Part shown: positions 1 through 9,515 of the stretch, piece after piece | Numbering within the stretch: position 1 is the first letter of the stretch | Layout of the letters: each line of letters begins with the position of its first letter | Notes under the pieces: generated by a model | The model's input: only the letters and a program-made list of their open reading frames with translations | Databases searched by the model: none | Told to the model about the DNA's origin: nothing | Translations under genes and position numbers: made by a program | Source: Phallus indusiatus | Taxonomy: Eukaryota > Basidiomycota > Agaricomycetes > Phallales > Phallaceae | Assembly: GCA_027605045.1 (NCBI GenBank) | Contig: JAQFWX010000091.1 | Coordinates: forward strand, 1 to 64,000 | DNA: 64,000 bases | Reading direction: 5' to 3'

Positions 1-2661
1 CGTTCCCGTTTTCTTTCGGCTTTCTTGACACGATCTTGTTCCCACCGTTCCTTAAGACCAGGAGGTAGATATTTAGCCTTTTCTTTCTTTCCTGTATCTG
101 AGATGGACGTGAGAATCCATTGAAAAATGAGGAAAAGAATATGATTACTATATGATATATCCCACTCAAATGAACCATTATGTATTGCATTGAATACTTC
201 TTTGCCTTTCTTCTTATCTTTTTTATTCTTTCGACCCTTGCGTCTACCAGGTTCATAAAGCCAGGCCTCGTTTTCGTCTAGAATATCCTACCAATGGGTT
301 TAGAACCATGACATATTTTACACCATCCTATGAACCTACCTGAATTTTGGAGAGATATCGTTCATCCTGTTCGGCTTTCTCCAGCAACTTTTCGATATCG
401 TCGTCGTCATCGTCATCATCTTCCTCCTCTTCACTTGAAGAATCGGAACTGAAAATGGCCTTTTGTTTTCCCTTTCCATTTTTTTGACTGTAGGATCCTG
501 ACCCCCGTTCTTCCCCTTCTCATCATTTCTCAACTTCTTCAACTTTGTATGGAAGCTAACTTCCTCGGAAAGATCAGCCGACTCCAAGCTCAATTCGTCT
601 TCAATTTTTTCTTCGCCTTCGCCTTCGTCATCGTTACTCGTAGATTCAGCACTGCTTCCTCCTCCTCTCCAAAGCCTCATCTTCTTCTCTCATTTTCATC
701 TCATCTTCAAGGTCATCGATAGTTTCTCCAGTTCCGTTGCCTTTACTCAAATTCTCTACTCCATGAACAAACCGGATAAGGTCCTTTATGTCAATCTCCG
801 GATCAATAGATTCCTCCTCCTGTCCAACCTGTTTGCTCGATTCGGGACCCCCAAGTACGTCTTCATCACTAGATTCATCCACGCTCCCCCATTCTATATC
901 AGAGCCTTGTCTCCTTTGCGCTTTCATTCCTTTTTCTCTCGTCCGATGTTACTATCATCTTCAAGGACTCTCTCTTCCCGCTGCAATCCTCGCGCTAAAA
1001 GAGACGGCATCTTCTTATATACACTGTTCCTTTTGCTACCCCGGCTGGCAATTTTGTCTTTTTTGAGCATTCGTCTCATTCTAGGTGTCACTTTGAGGCC
1101 AGAGAGCTTGCGCTTTCACTGCACGTCTGATAAGGTCGGATGGTGAGGTGGGTGTGAATGACAAAGACGGAAGGGATGTGGAGGTTGAAGTTTGATTTGT
1201 GAACGGCTCAATGGTAGAGGAGACGTTGGGTGGATGTGAACGTGAGTGTGGATGAGAGTTCGGAGCCTCGTATACTACTTCATCATCTGACGTGACACCT
1301 ACAGGTGCTTGTAACGATGTCGAGTCATATTGAATGCTGTCGTTAAGGTTGGTATTATCAGCGTCCAGTGCGTTGGGATCGGTGGATATAATGAATAAGG
1401 GAGGTTCGGGTGAATGAGTTTCTTCGAGCGTTAGAGCGGATTGGAGCTCGGATGTGGATGGTATTAAGCTCAAATCGGGAATGACATTCGCTTCACTTTC
1501 GTCATTCATCGCTATTGTTTCCACCTCTATAGTTGTTTCATCTGGTTGAACAACCAACGTGGCTGAACTGGATGACGCCGCCAAAATTGAAACATCGTCC
1601 TGAACCTGAATTTGAGCTGTAGATTCGACAGCTGAATCCAAGGTGGTTTCAACAGTCGAATTTACTTTTAAAGGCACAGAGTCAACTTCCGGACGATCCT
1701 CGCTTTCGGAATCGGAGTCAGATTTTACAGCCTCTTCATCATCGTCATCATCATTGTCATTTATAATCTCGGGGTGAAATATCCTTTCGACAGTACTAGC
1801 GGAAGGAGTACTTGGTCAGCGTGTTCCTCTATAGAATACGAATTAGCATGATAGACACGAAACACAGCAAAACAGCGTACTGTCTTCTCCTGGAACATGT
1901 AAAATCTCTTCTCGCTCTGAACAGCAACGTTTGATGTTCACCGCGAACAAACTCGACAGGTTTGAGGAGGGGTCTGTCGTTCTAGGGCTGCAAGTGATAT
2001 CCGTGGAGCTTTGCTGGTAAACGTAGGTCGCTTGGGAGGCTGAGGGGAGGAATTTGAATGGTTTCCGTCCGAAAAGCCCAGACCAATACCCTTTCCTCGA
2101 AAGCCGGAACCCCTTCCTCTTCTCTGAGCCATATGAGAAAATGCGAGAGGAATTGGTGGTGGAACAAGTGAAGCACGTCCTCTCCATGGGCCTGCTCTTC
2201 CTCTGAAACCGGGACTGGGACCACCTCGATGTGCTGGAGCAGGATTAGGTATGGTAGACCTCGGAGGCGGTTGTTGACTAGGAGCTGATTTTCCTACAAA
2301 ATCTACGGGTAAACGGTTTAGTGAAAAATCCGTTTTGAAAAAGTAAAACAACAAAAAAGAACTTGCCTTCAAAGCTTCCCTCGAACACAATAGCCTCATC
2401 TGGGTCGCTTATTGAAAGATCGTTGAACAGATCAAGTGTATGGGACGTCTGTATCCCTGGTTCCAGCCACGTCTCACGACGAGAGGGTGGTTGAGATGAA
2501 GGAGGATTTCCTCTCCCTCCACCTCTCCCTCCACCTCTTCCACCGCCTCTTCCACCCCTTGTGCCACGACCTGTGTGCCCTCTGTCTCCACCTCCGCGCC
2601 CTCTGCCTCCCCCACGGGCTGCATCGTTGTTCTGCCCTCTGTTACCACGTCCTCGAGGCAT
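1..2661 (-). CDS. SQS1: SQS1-like protein, 5' part (gene runs off the left edge)
   Basis: Known SQS1 proteins carry R3H and G-patch domains and activate the helicase Prp43 in splicing and ribosome biogenesis; both domains would lie beyond the left edge, so the call rests on the N-terminal half. Seen: the ATG at 2661 opens a Gly/Arg-rich RGG segment (MPRGRGNRGQNN), followed by the motif LLKPVEFVRGEH (about 1935-1970), long Asp/Glu-rich stretches, and at the left edge LPPGLKERWEQDRVKKAE, which resembles the conserved pre-R3H segment of fungal SQS1. Intron 1 begins at 2366 with a GC donor (GCAAGT); a later intron ends near 1806, where coding resumes with STPSASTVERIF. Reading frame also changes near 665 and near 525 inside acidic codon repeats without an evident intron, so single-base indels are possible there. 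Exon edges between 2300 and 1800 are uncertain. Confidence 0.6.
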
Positions 2662-3257
2662 TATCAGGGAATCAATTGAATATGGGTGTGTATGTTTATG
2701 GTGGTAAAATGTGAATGTGAACTAGTGAGAGATTGGTGGAAGAATAAGCAGACCGAAATATAAAATCTAAACCGATTCAACACGCTGTTATGCACACCAT
2801 ACGCCTCAAATTATGAGACTTTTAAAAACTCACTCAAATTTTTTTCAAGTTCCACTCAAGTTAAACTAACATCGTCATGCACGCTTGCTTGTAATGTTTT
2901 GTTTTTATGGAGACGTTGATGCGGTTCTCAGTCGACCAAGCTCTCGGTGCCGCTGAACGTCACACGTCACAAATTCCGCATTGCATGTAAGTCACTGGAC
3001 TGAATATCAGAATCCAGATTCCATTTACACCGCATTCGCCCCAAAGAAATCTTCCTTTCTTTTGGAGTATTACCTGGTTGACACCCGTGCGTGTGGCCTT
3101 TTTCTCTCTCAATTTTTCTGTTAAATTACTTATAAGAGTCATCTGATACCTTTGCGTTCGGCAGATTCAGGTTCGCATCGCTTTCAATCATGACTGTACT
3201 ATGTTATTCAAGTGCCACTAGGATTCCACTTGTTCTTCCCAGAGACACGCAACTATC
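2662..3257. other. intergenic, divergent upstream regions of SQS1 and SNX3
   Basis: No convincing coding potential was found on either strand. The stretch separates two genes transcribed away from each other and should hold both promoters. No element was recognised. Confidence 0.5.
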
Positions 3258-4025
3258 ATGACCACACCTTCACCCTTCTTTCGAGGATTCGAAGATACCA
3301 GGCTGGCCGGCCGTGAACAAACGGTAAGGCTCGATTTTTGAAAAACTGGGATCTACGTTGCCCCTTATCAGTATACTTCACCATTTCATTGCCATAGATC
3401 GAAGAGATGTACAGCGTCCCAGAAAGTTTCCTTGAAATAGAGGTGCGAAATCCTCAGACACACGGTATGTCCACAGGCCCCGACCTTGACGATCGAAATC
3501 CGGTTACCGAGATGTTTTGGAATAGGCTTCGGACGGAAAATGTACACGGATTACGAGGTCATGTGCAAGGTCAGTTACGCTATCCTCATATCCCACAGAA
3601 GCGGCTTCAGCTTTCAATCACTACTAGACGAACATTCCAGCCTTTAAACTACGTCACTCTATTGTCAGACGACGCTACTCCGACTTTGAAGCCTTTCGTG
3701 ATATACTGGAGCGCGAATCCACGCGGGTCAATATCCCGCCACTACCTGGTGGGACGATCTCTATTACTCTCTCAAGCACAGCTCTTATAGACTTCTCTTC
3801 TAGGCAAAGTCTTCACCAACAGATTCTCAGACGAAGTCATAGAGAACCGACGGGAAGGTCTGGAGAGATTCTTGACTATTGTGGCCGGTCATCCTTTATT
3901 ACAGGTCAGTCCACGACCGCGCCAGAACGAAGTATTTGTATCTTGACACCATAATCCAGACGGGAAGTAAGGTCCTCTGCGCGTTCCTGCAAGATCCGGC
4001 TTGGGACAAATCACAATGGCTGTAA
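3258..4025 (+). CDS. SNX3: Sorting nexin 3 (PX-domain protein, Grd19/SNX3)
   Basis: Small PX-domain sorting nexin that binds phosphatidylinositol 3-phosphate on endosomes and works with retromer to recycle cargo to the Golgi. Six exons join cleanly: 3258-3323, 3398-3464, 3526-3569, 3628-3748, 3804-3904 and 3960-4025, giving 154 residues, close to the usual SNX3 size. The N-terminus is [14 protein letters not shown]. The PX domain fills most of the protein and shows the PI3P pocket motif [10 protein letters not shown], the proline loop IPPLPGK, and the helix [11 protein letters not shown]; the C-terminus is [14 protein letters not shown]. All introns are GT-AG and 55-74 bases long. Splice phases were checked exon by exon, and the joined protein matches the family end to end. 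Confidence 0.95.
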
Positions 4026-4947
4026 TGCAGAAGGTAAGCGGTATTGGGATTTACATAAACAGCCTTTGATGTTCCTTTATGGTCAGAGTCCTTGGTGGTG
4101 CTGTTCAAGTTGTTGCTGAATTCATATGTTTCATTCCTTCCTCCCTTACTCTTTCTCACATCTCTTATTAGTTTCCGCTTTTCCTTTCTATGACTCATTT
4201 ACATTCACTGTACCTTCCATAGCGATCCACCGCGTTTCTTGATATCAGTTTTGAATACATTCTTATATCGCCTTTCATCGCAATCTACACCCTGATTTAC
4301 CAAATGGAATCCGATATGGTATTTTATTCGATACGCCATTGGCCACTGAGGCGATTTCCTGCACTGGCGATGGGCAATTAATACCGATCTAGAGGAGCTG
4401 CAACTCGGAATATGTGCAACTACACCGGGATCAAATACGGACTCGTAAAGACCATGTTTTTGATTCCATCGGGCCAATCCGGGCTGTCGAGAAACCATCC
4501 GTTCGTTAAAAAGGTTATTCCAGGTTATTCCGTGTCTATCAGAATAAAACGTCAGGCCGAAGCCTTTTGTGACGCCTTAAGTTCCATTGCTCGGCCTTAC
4601 TTTACATAAGAACTCACGTCCGATACGAAAGTTCTCAACACCAAACCCTGCTCAGTGCTTGTTTTTGTTACCAGTCTGACCTTTGCGATAAAGACATATT
4701 TACTTAAGATCATAAACCCCGATACCTCCAAAAGGCTATCTCACAGACTTATCGCCGTTATCTAAGCTTTGTCGGCAAAGCCACAATCTTAAGACAATTT
4801 TGGAGCTACAGCTTTCAAACTTCAATATTTCCGAGGTCAGTCTACTAGTAAATGCCATGATATTGTGGGTATTTACTCTAACGCCATGTCCAGAGCCTTT
4901 GACGTTTCAAGACACGAGAAATCCAATCTAGGATCGTCGTTAGTGCC
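4026..4947. other. intergenic, no gene recognised
   Basis: Between SNX3 and the dehydrogenase-like gene. A few open frames shorter than 100 codons occur on both strands but none resembles a known protein or shows plausible splice structure. The last part should contain the promoter of the downstream gene. Confidence 0.45.
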
Positions 4948-6275
4948 ATGTCCCAATCAACAAAACACAATTCCCAACGCGTTATCTTCCTGGGCGCAAC
5001 AGGATACATAGGCGGTGCGTTTTTAGGTTAACTTCAAGGGTTTCAGAGATCGAGCCTTCCATTGATCTAGGCACCGTCCTGGTCAGCGTCCTTCAAACCT
5101 ATCCGAATTGGGAGATCACAGCTCTAGTCCGAAACCCTTCATCAGTCAATTCGTTAAAGACGATCGGGGTTAGCCAGGTCATAATAGGAAGTCATGATGA
5201 TCTTGAGCTGATAGTCAAATTGACATCAGACACGGACATTGTAATCAATTGCGCTGACGCCGATGACCTGCCTTTAACCAGAGCTATCGTCGAAGGCGTC
5301 AAGCTTAGGACCAAGAATATCCAAGCCGGTGGAGGAGGAAGAAAACCCATTTGGATTCATACTAGTGGCACCGGTGTAGTTGGAGATGAGGCTGAAGGAG
5401 AATTTACCGAATCTGGAAAGAAAATCTGGAATGTGAGTGGTTATCAAGTTGAGCTCGACTTCCCCCAAAACTCTCACCTGGTTCACAGGACAATAACGAA
5501 GATGATATCCGCTCCATACCAGCTGAGAATCCACACAGACTGGTTGATCTTGAGTCTGTCATTTGAACCGCTTGTTACTATCAATGTCCTAAACACTTTC
5601 TCTCAGAATATTCCGTGCGGACACCAGCGATTACTGTTCCGCATACATTATCGCCCCAAGTACGATATACGGTATAGGAGCTGGACCGGTCAATAGGATT
5701 TCACAGGTATAGTCATATATCGACATCCTCTATATTGAAACTCACCCACAAGGGTAGCAAATACCAGGCGCCGTTCATGTCGCCATCAAACGAAAGCAGG
5801 CAGTATTCGTGGGCAAAGGCACAAACAAATGGAACAATGTCCACATTGCCGACTTGGCAACACTTTATCTTCTCGTGATCGCTCGAGCATTATCAGGAGT
5901 TCAAGAAACGTCGTCCTACGCCAAATTTTACTTTGCTAGTGTACAAGAGCATGTGTGGGGTGACATCATTCGACAGATAGGTCAGATTCTGTTCGAGGCG
6001 AAAAGGCTTCCAAGTCCGGATGTGAAGAGCGTGAAGTTGAGTGAAGAACCTGGACTCAAGTGAGTACTTATCAGAAATTTGTGACGACCATGTGTCATTA
6101 CTCTTCCTCTTCTCTTTTTAGGTACGTGGCAAATAATTCCCGGTCTGTGTCCGAGCGTGGATTCGGTATCGGCTGGAGGCCTCACGCCGCTTCTATCGAA
6201 GAAACTCTTGAAGAGGACGTGCTAGCGACACTAGCTAAAGCTGACAAGGGGCATGAAGGAATAGTGGGCAACTGA
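4948..6275 (+). CDS. NAD(P)-binding atypical short-chain dehydrogenase/NmrA-like protein
   Basis: Rossmann-fold protein of the extended or atypical SDR group; substrate unknown. The ATG at 4948 is followed by RVIFLGATGYIGG, the nucleotide-binding glycine motif GxxGxxG, split by the first intron after the second-last glycine. Exons inferred: 4948-5014, 5071-5432, 5489-5553, 5607-5706, 5758-6059 and 6122-6275. Later landmarks are the strand ending DIVINCADADD, the segment WIHTSGTGVVGDE, and SAYIIAPSTIYG, which carries a Tyr near the SDR active-site position without a clear YxxxK. The protein ends KGHEGIVGN. All junctions keep frame. The last intron and last exon are duplicated about 2 kb downstream as a relic. 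Related basidiomycete proteins are usually described only as NAD(P)-binding proteins, so no reaction is assigned. Confidence 0.87.
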
Positions 6276-6762
6276 AAAACACGGGAGTAAAAGTTTTGTA
6301 TTAAATGTAAAATTATGAATATATGAATTCAGAACACAACGCCGGCGGATGTGTCATTTTAGGTCGAAGGACTTGGACTAGCTTCATAGGAGCTTTGAGC
6401 CTGAAGATAAGCTCCGAACCATGTCCAAAACCTGGCAATTGGAGAGAGGTTTCGAGAATACTGAGTTCCCGTACCGTCGTCTCGGCGGCCTATACCCAAA
6501 GTGACAACCTATAATATATACATGCATTGACTCTTTCAGGTGGGAAGACAAAACTACTATCAAAGAGGACAGCTAACACTCATTACAAAGTTAATGGAAC
6601 TGATTACCAGTACACACTTTGCGTTTAGTAGTACATTAGCTGCAACCATCAAACGAGCGTCAAAGATTTACCTTGCTTCAACCGTGGGGCGGTATGTTAT
6701 GACGCGTGAAACCAATCGACTTGTCGTGCCTTTAGTTGAAGCACGTCTCAGCATGTCTCAGC
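6276..6762. other. intergenic with a possible coding relic on the minus strand
   Basis: The stretch between the dehydrogenase-like gene and the first HNH gene. On the minus strand, about 6495 down to 6355, a splice-acceptor-like TATAG is followed by roughly 48 codons reading GIGRRDDGTGTQYSRNL and PIARFWTWFGAYLQAQSSYE before a stop. Composition looks protein-like, but no gene could be built around it and I do not recognise the protein. Confidence 0.3.
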
Positions 6763-8116
6763 ATGTCCCTTATCAAAAGAACACAACCTCCTGTTGGTCA
6801 TGTACACTTAGTGTTATATCCTTGTCAACCTCAGCAACCGAATTCTCACCCAGAGCATGAATTTTATCTTGAGATTCCAATTTCTTTTATCCAGAAACAC
6901 TTTCGATCGCACTTAAAATTCCTTTTGTACCTGGGCTGGTGCGTTCTGGGAATCTACGGCGATTTGTTAAACGATCGATATGAACAAGTGGACCAAGACG
7001 GAGAATTACTAGAACGTGGGACCTATCACTATTATACAAAAGAGACAGGTATGTTATTCTCATGGTCTGTGACGTTTTTAATAAGATCTGATACTGAGTA
7101 TCACAAATAGTAGACATCTTCAAACACGCCGTGGACGTCGAAACCATAAAAACCCTGAGCCAACACAACTCATCTGACGCCAGTACGAGAGATACTAGCT
7201 TTCGCAAGGAACTTCTTCGACGTGATGCGGTTTGTGTATTCACTGGCGCCAATGACCTCGTCAACGGAATGCATATAATTCCATGCCGGAAGGGAAACGA
7301 AGCACGTAGCAATTTCTCCTTGCGTGTTTACAATTCTCACTATCTCCTAGTGGATCCAGTACATAGTGTCCAATCGACCCAACGATGAGCCGACGCCCAG
7401 TATGAATATTGATAGTATTCAAAATGGGCTGATATGTATCCCACAAATCCGCACTCGTTTTGACAGCAGACTTGCGTTGATATTAAAGGTACCTTGACTA
7501 TTACTACTCTTAACTGACTTCTTAAGCTTATCCCATAGACTCCCAATGCAATCCTGAATGAAAACGATGTAGAACACTGTCAGCGCCCGTTCTCAATTCC
7601 AGATGGCCATAGCTATCCATCCGACTCCCGTTACACCTTTCAACATATTGACATGCCGAGTGCGGAGGTCTGTCAATATCTTATGACTGATAACGGCGAT
7701 GCGACTTTTTGACATCATCTGGGCTGCCCAAACCATCGAGCCTATTGCTCAACTACAATTACGGAGCTACTGCAGTGAAGCGATGGGGTCGAAACGTTTC
7801 GATATTGTCTGGACGACCAGGTGTGTTTCGCCCAAAGGTGCCAGCTCCTGCCAAAACTTCAGGCCAGGTTGATTGCGGGAAGTCCGCTAAAAAGCGTAGG
7901 AGATTTGGAACAGGCGAAAAAGTTGAAGGCGAAATAGGTGAAGGTGAAGTCGAAGGTGCTTCGGGAGATGAAGAGGCTACTCAAGAATGGGACGAGGACG
8001 ATGTGATGCTTTTTCTCTGGGGAAACTCCAAAGCTGCAAGAAAGAGGCGTGAAGCTGAGCAGCAAGACCGCAACATGAATATTGAAAATTGGAGATCGTC
8101 TGCCGCGGTCGACTAG
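6763..8116 (+). pseudogene. HNH-nuclease-like gene, copy 1 (frameshifted, catalytic His lost)
   Basis: Resembles basidiomycete proteins with an HNH_2-type nuclease fold and unknown role. Exons: 6763-7048, 7111-7301, 7351-7488, and from 7539 onward. Exon 2 carries LLRRDAVCVFTGANDLV and GMHIIPCRKGNE; exon 3 carries the strand NGLICIPQ followed by IRTRFDS, where the family (and copy 2) has IHAHFD, so the last nuclease His is replaced by Arg. The intron at 7302 starts with GC (GCACGT) where copy 2 has GTATGT. In the last exon the reading frame meets a stop at about 7709, directly after a run of five T; one more T would restore the frame shared with copy 2 (TFLEP). The remaining frame runs to 8116 with LLLNYNYGATAVKRWG and a lysine/acid-rich tail. 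A single-base assembly error is possible, but the lost His argues for a non-functional nuclease either way. Confidence 0.65.
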
Positions 8117-8200
8117 ACTCTGAATCGCAATAAATTGGCATAGTGTATTATCCTTTCCGACTCAGGAGGAATACCGAATTCACCCTGTATGACGACGGCT

Positions 8201-8408
8201 GAGTATCAGAAATTTATGACGACCATGTGTCGTTATTCTTCCTCTTCTTTTTTTAGGTCCGTGGCAACTGTGTCCGAGCGTGGATTTGGTATCGGCTGGA
8301 AGCCCCACGCCGCTTCTATTGAAGAAACTCTTGAAGGGGACGTGCGCTGACAGGGGGGCATGAAGGAATAGTGGGCAGCTGAAACACAGGAGTAAAAGTT
8401 TGTATTAC
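8201..8408 (+). pseudogene. 3' relic of the short-chain dehydrogenase-like gene
   Basis: Closely similar to 6065-6305, the last intron, last exon and early 3' flank of the dehydrogenase-like gene: both contain an acceptor after a CT-rich tract, SERGFGIGW, HAASIEETLE and the flank after the stop codon (GGGCA-CTGAAA, then GAGTAAAAGTTT). The relic lacks about 20 bases near the end of the exon, which brings an early stop. No 5' exons are present upstream, so it cannot be a gene. It lies immediately after HNH copy 1 and marks the edge of a second repeat unit. Confidence 0.9.
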
Positions 8409-8709
8409 ATAAATATACAATATCAGCGAATGTAGTGACCTTTGGATAACGAAAACATGGACGAAAACATATATTGAAACCACAGTTTCTGTTTCTAAAA
8501 CTACAGTGATATAATTCACTGCTGCCAGTTTGAGTTAAAGTTGCGAATGTGATGGCCTTTCGTTCTTACTTCGTTCGACAAGCGACTAGTCTAAGGCCAG
8601 TTTTAAACTGCCGTCACTACAAAGCTCTGGTAGCGTAGTTGCTATCACCCTGGGTATCTTCTTCTGAGACACGATCCCTCCCTTCGCTCCTTTTCATCCA
8701 AGTGTCTTC

Positions 8710-9021
8710 TTATTCTTGATCTCGCTCGGTATCTTTGTCTCCCAGGTCCAACGCCTGAAGATTGTAGGCCACATTTTTGCGATACCGGACAGCTAAGTCG
8801 GCTGTCTGGTTTATGTCTTGGTTTGCAATGACTACTTGCTGAGAAAAGATATCAGACTTGTGGGTTGAACTGGAAGCCGAAAGCAAGGGGCCTGTGATAT
8901 GAATTTTTCGACGTACAGTGACACATTTGTTAAGTTCAGAGATGAGCTCATTGCACTTTTCCTGTATATCAAATGTATTGTAATCATTGCGGCACGAAAA
9001 AGAAATCAAAGATGCAAGCAT
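8710..9021 (-). CDS. uncertain small hypothetical ORF
   Basis: An uninterrupted 103-codon frame starting at 9021 with segments such as DIQEKCNELISELNKC and NQTADLAVRYRKN and a charged C-terminus. It has no recognised domain, signal peptide or membrane segment. It may be a whole small gene, an exon of a larger one or chance. Its only support is protein-like composition. Confidence 0.28.
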   Translation of the reverse strand: MLASLISFSCRNDYNTFDIQEKCNELISELNKCVTVRRKIHITGPLLSASSSTHKSDIFSQQVVIANQDINQTADLAVRYRKNVAYNLQALDLGDKDTERDQE

Positions 9022-9515
9022 ACCACGTTTTTTATTATCCTTTCGAGTAAGATGACGTGTTTTTCAACATGTGGATTCTCCATTTATATAATTTTTTAGG
9101 CTCAATGAAAGGAATGACACAGACGACGAAGATAAGAACGCTATGGTCGCGTTGCGCGTGAGTCACAGCGTGACGCGTGACTAGGCAAATGAGTGAACGC
9201 TTGAGACACGATCATCGTTGTCTCAGTACAGGATGTCAGGTCCTCCACTCGTGCGCTGTTAAAAGAATGTTTAGGGCCGAAAGAGGATACAAATAAACTA
9301 TTATTTTGCTGAGCTCAAAAAACCTTCTTTGAAAGAAGAAAATAACTCGGCCAAAACTCAACGGCGACAGTTGTGTAATTATGATTAGTAAGCTTTAACC
9401 CCTAACGCCGTCTGTGATTGTTGTCCGATGTGTCTGTGCTGTATTTGCGCTCTGTCTGCACCAAATAGCGCTATATTTCCTCTAATTCTACCTAATACAT
9501 CCTATATTTTCACAA
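9022..9515. other. intergenic upstream of HNH copy 2
   Basis: No coding signal was recognised. It is AT-rich towards its 3' end and should contain whatever promoter HNH copy 2 retains. Confidence 0.4.

Noticed and set aside
8625..8690. tRNA-like A-box stretch (GGTAGCGTAGTTGCTATCAC)
   Set aside because: No B box follows at the right distance and no acceptor or anticodon stem can be formed.
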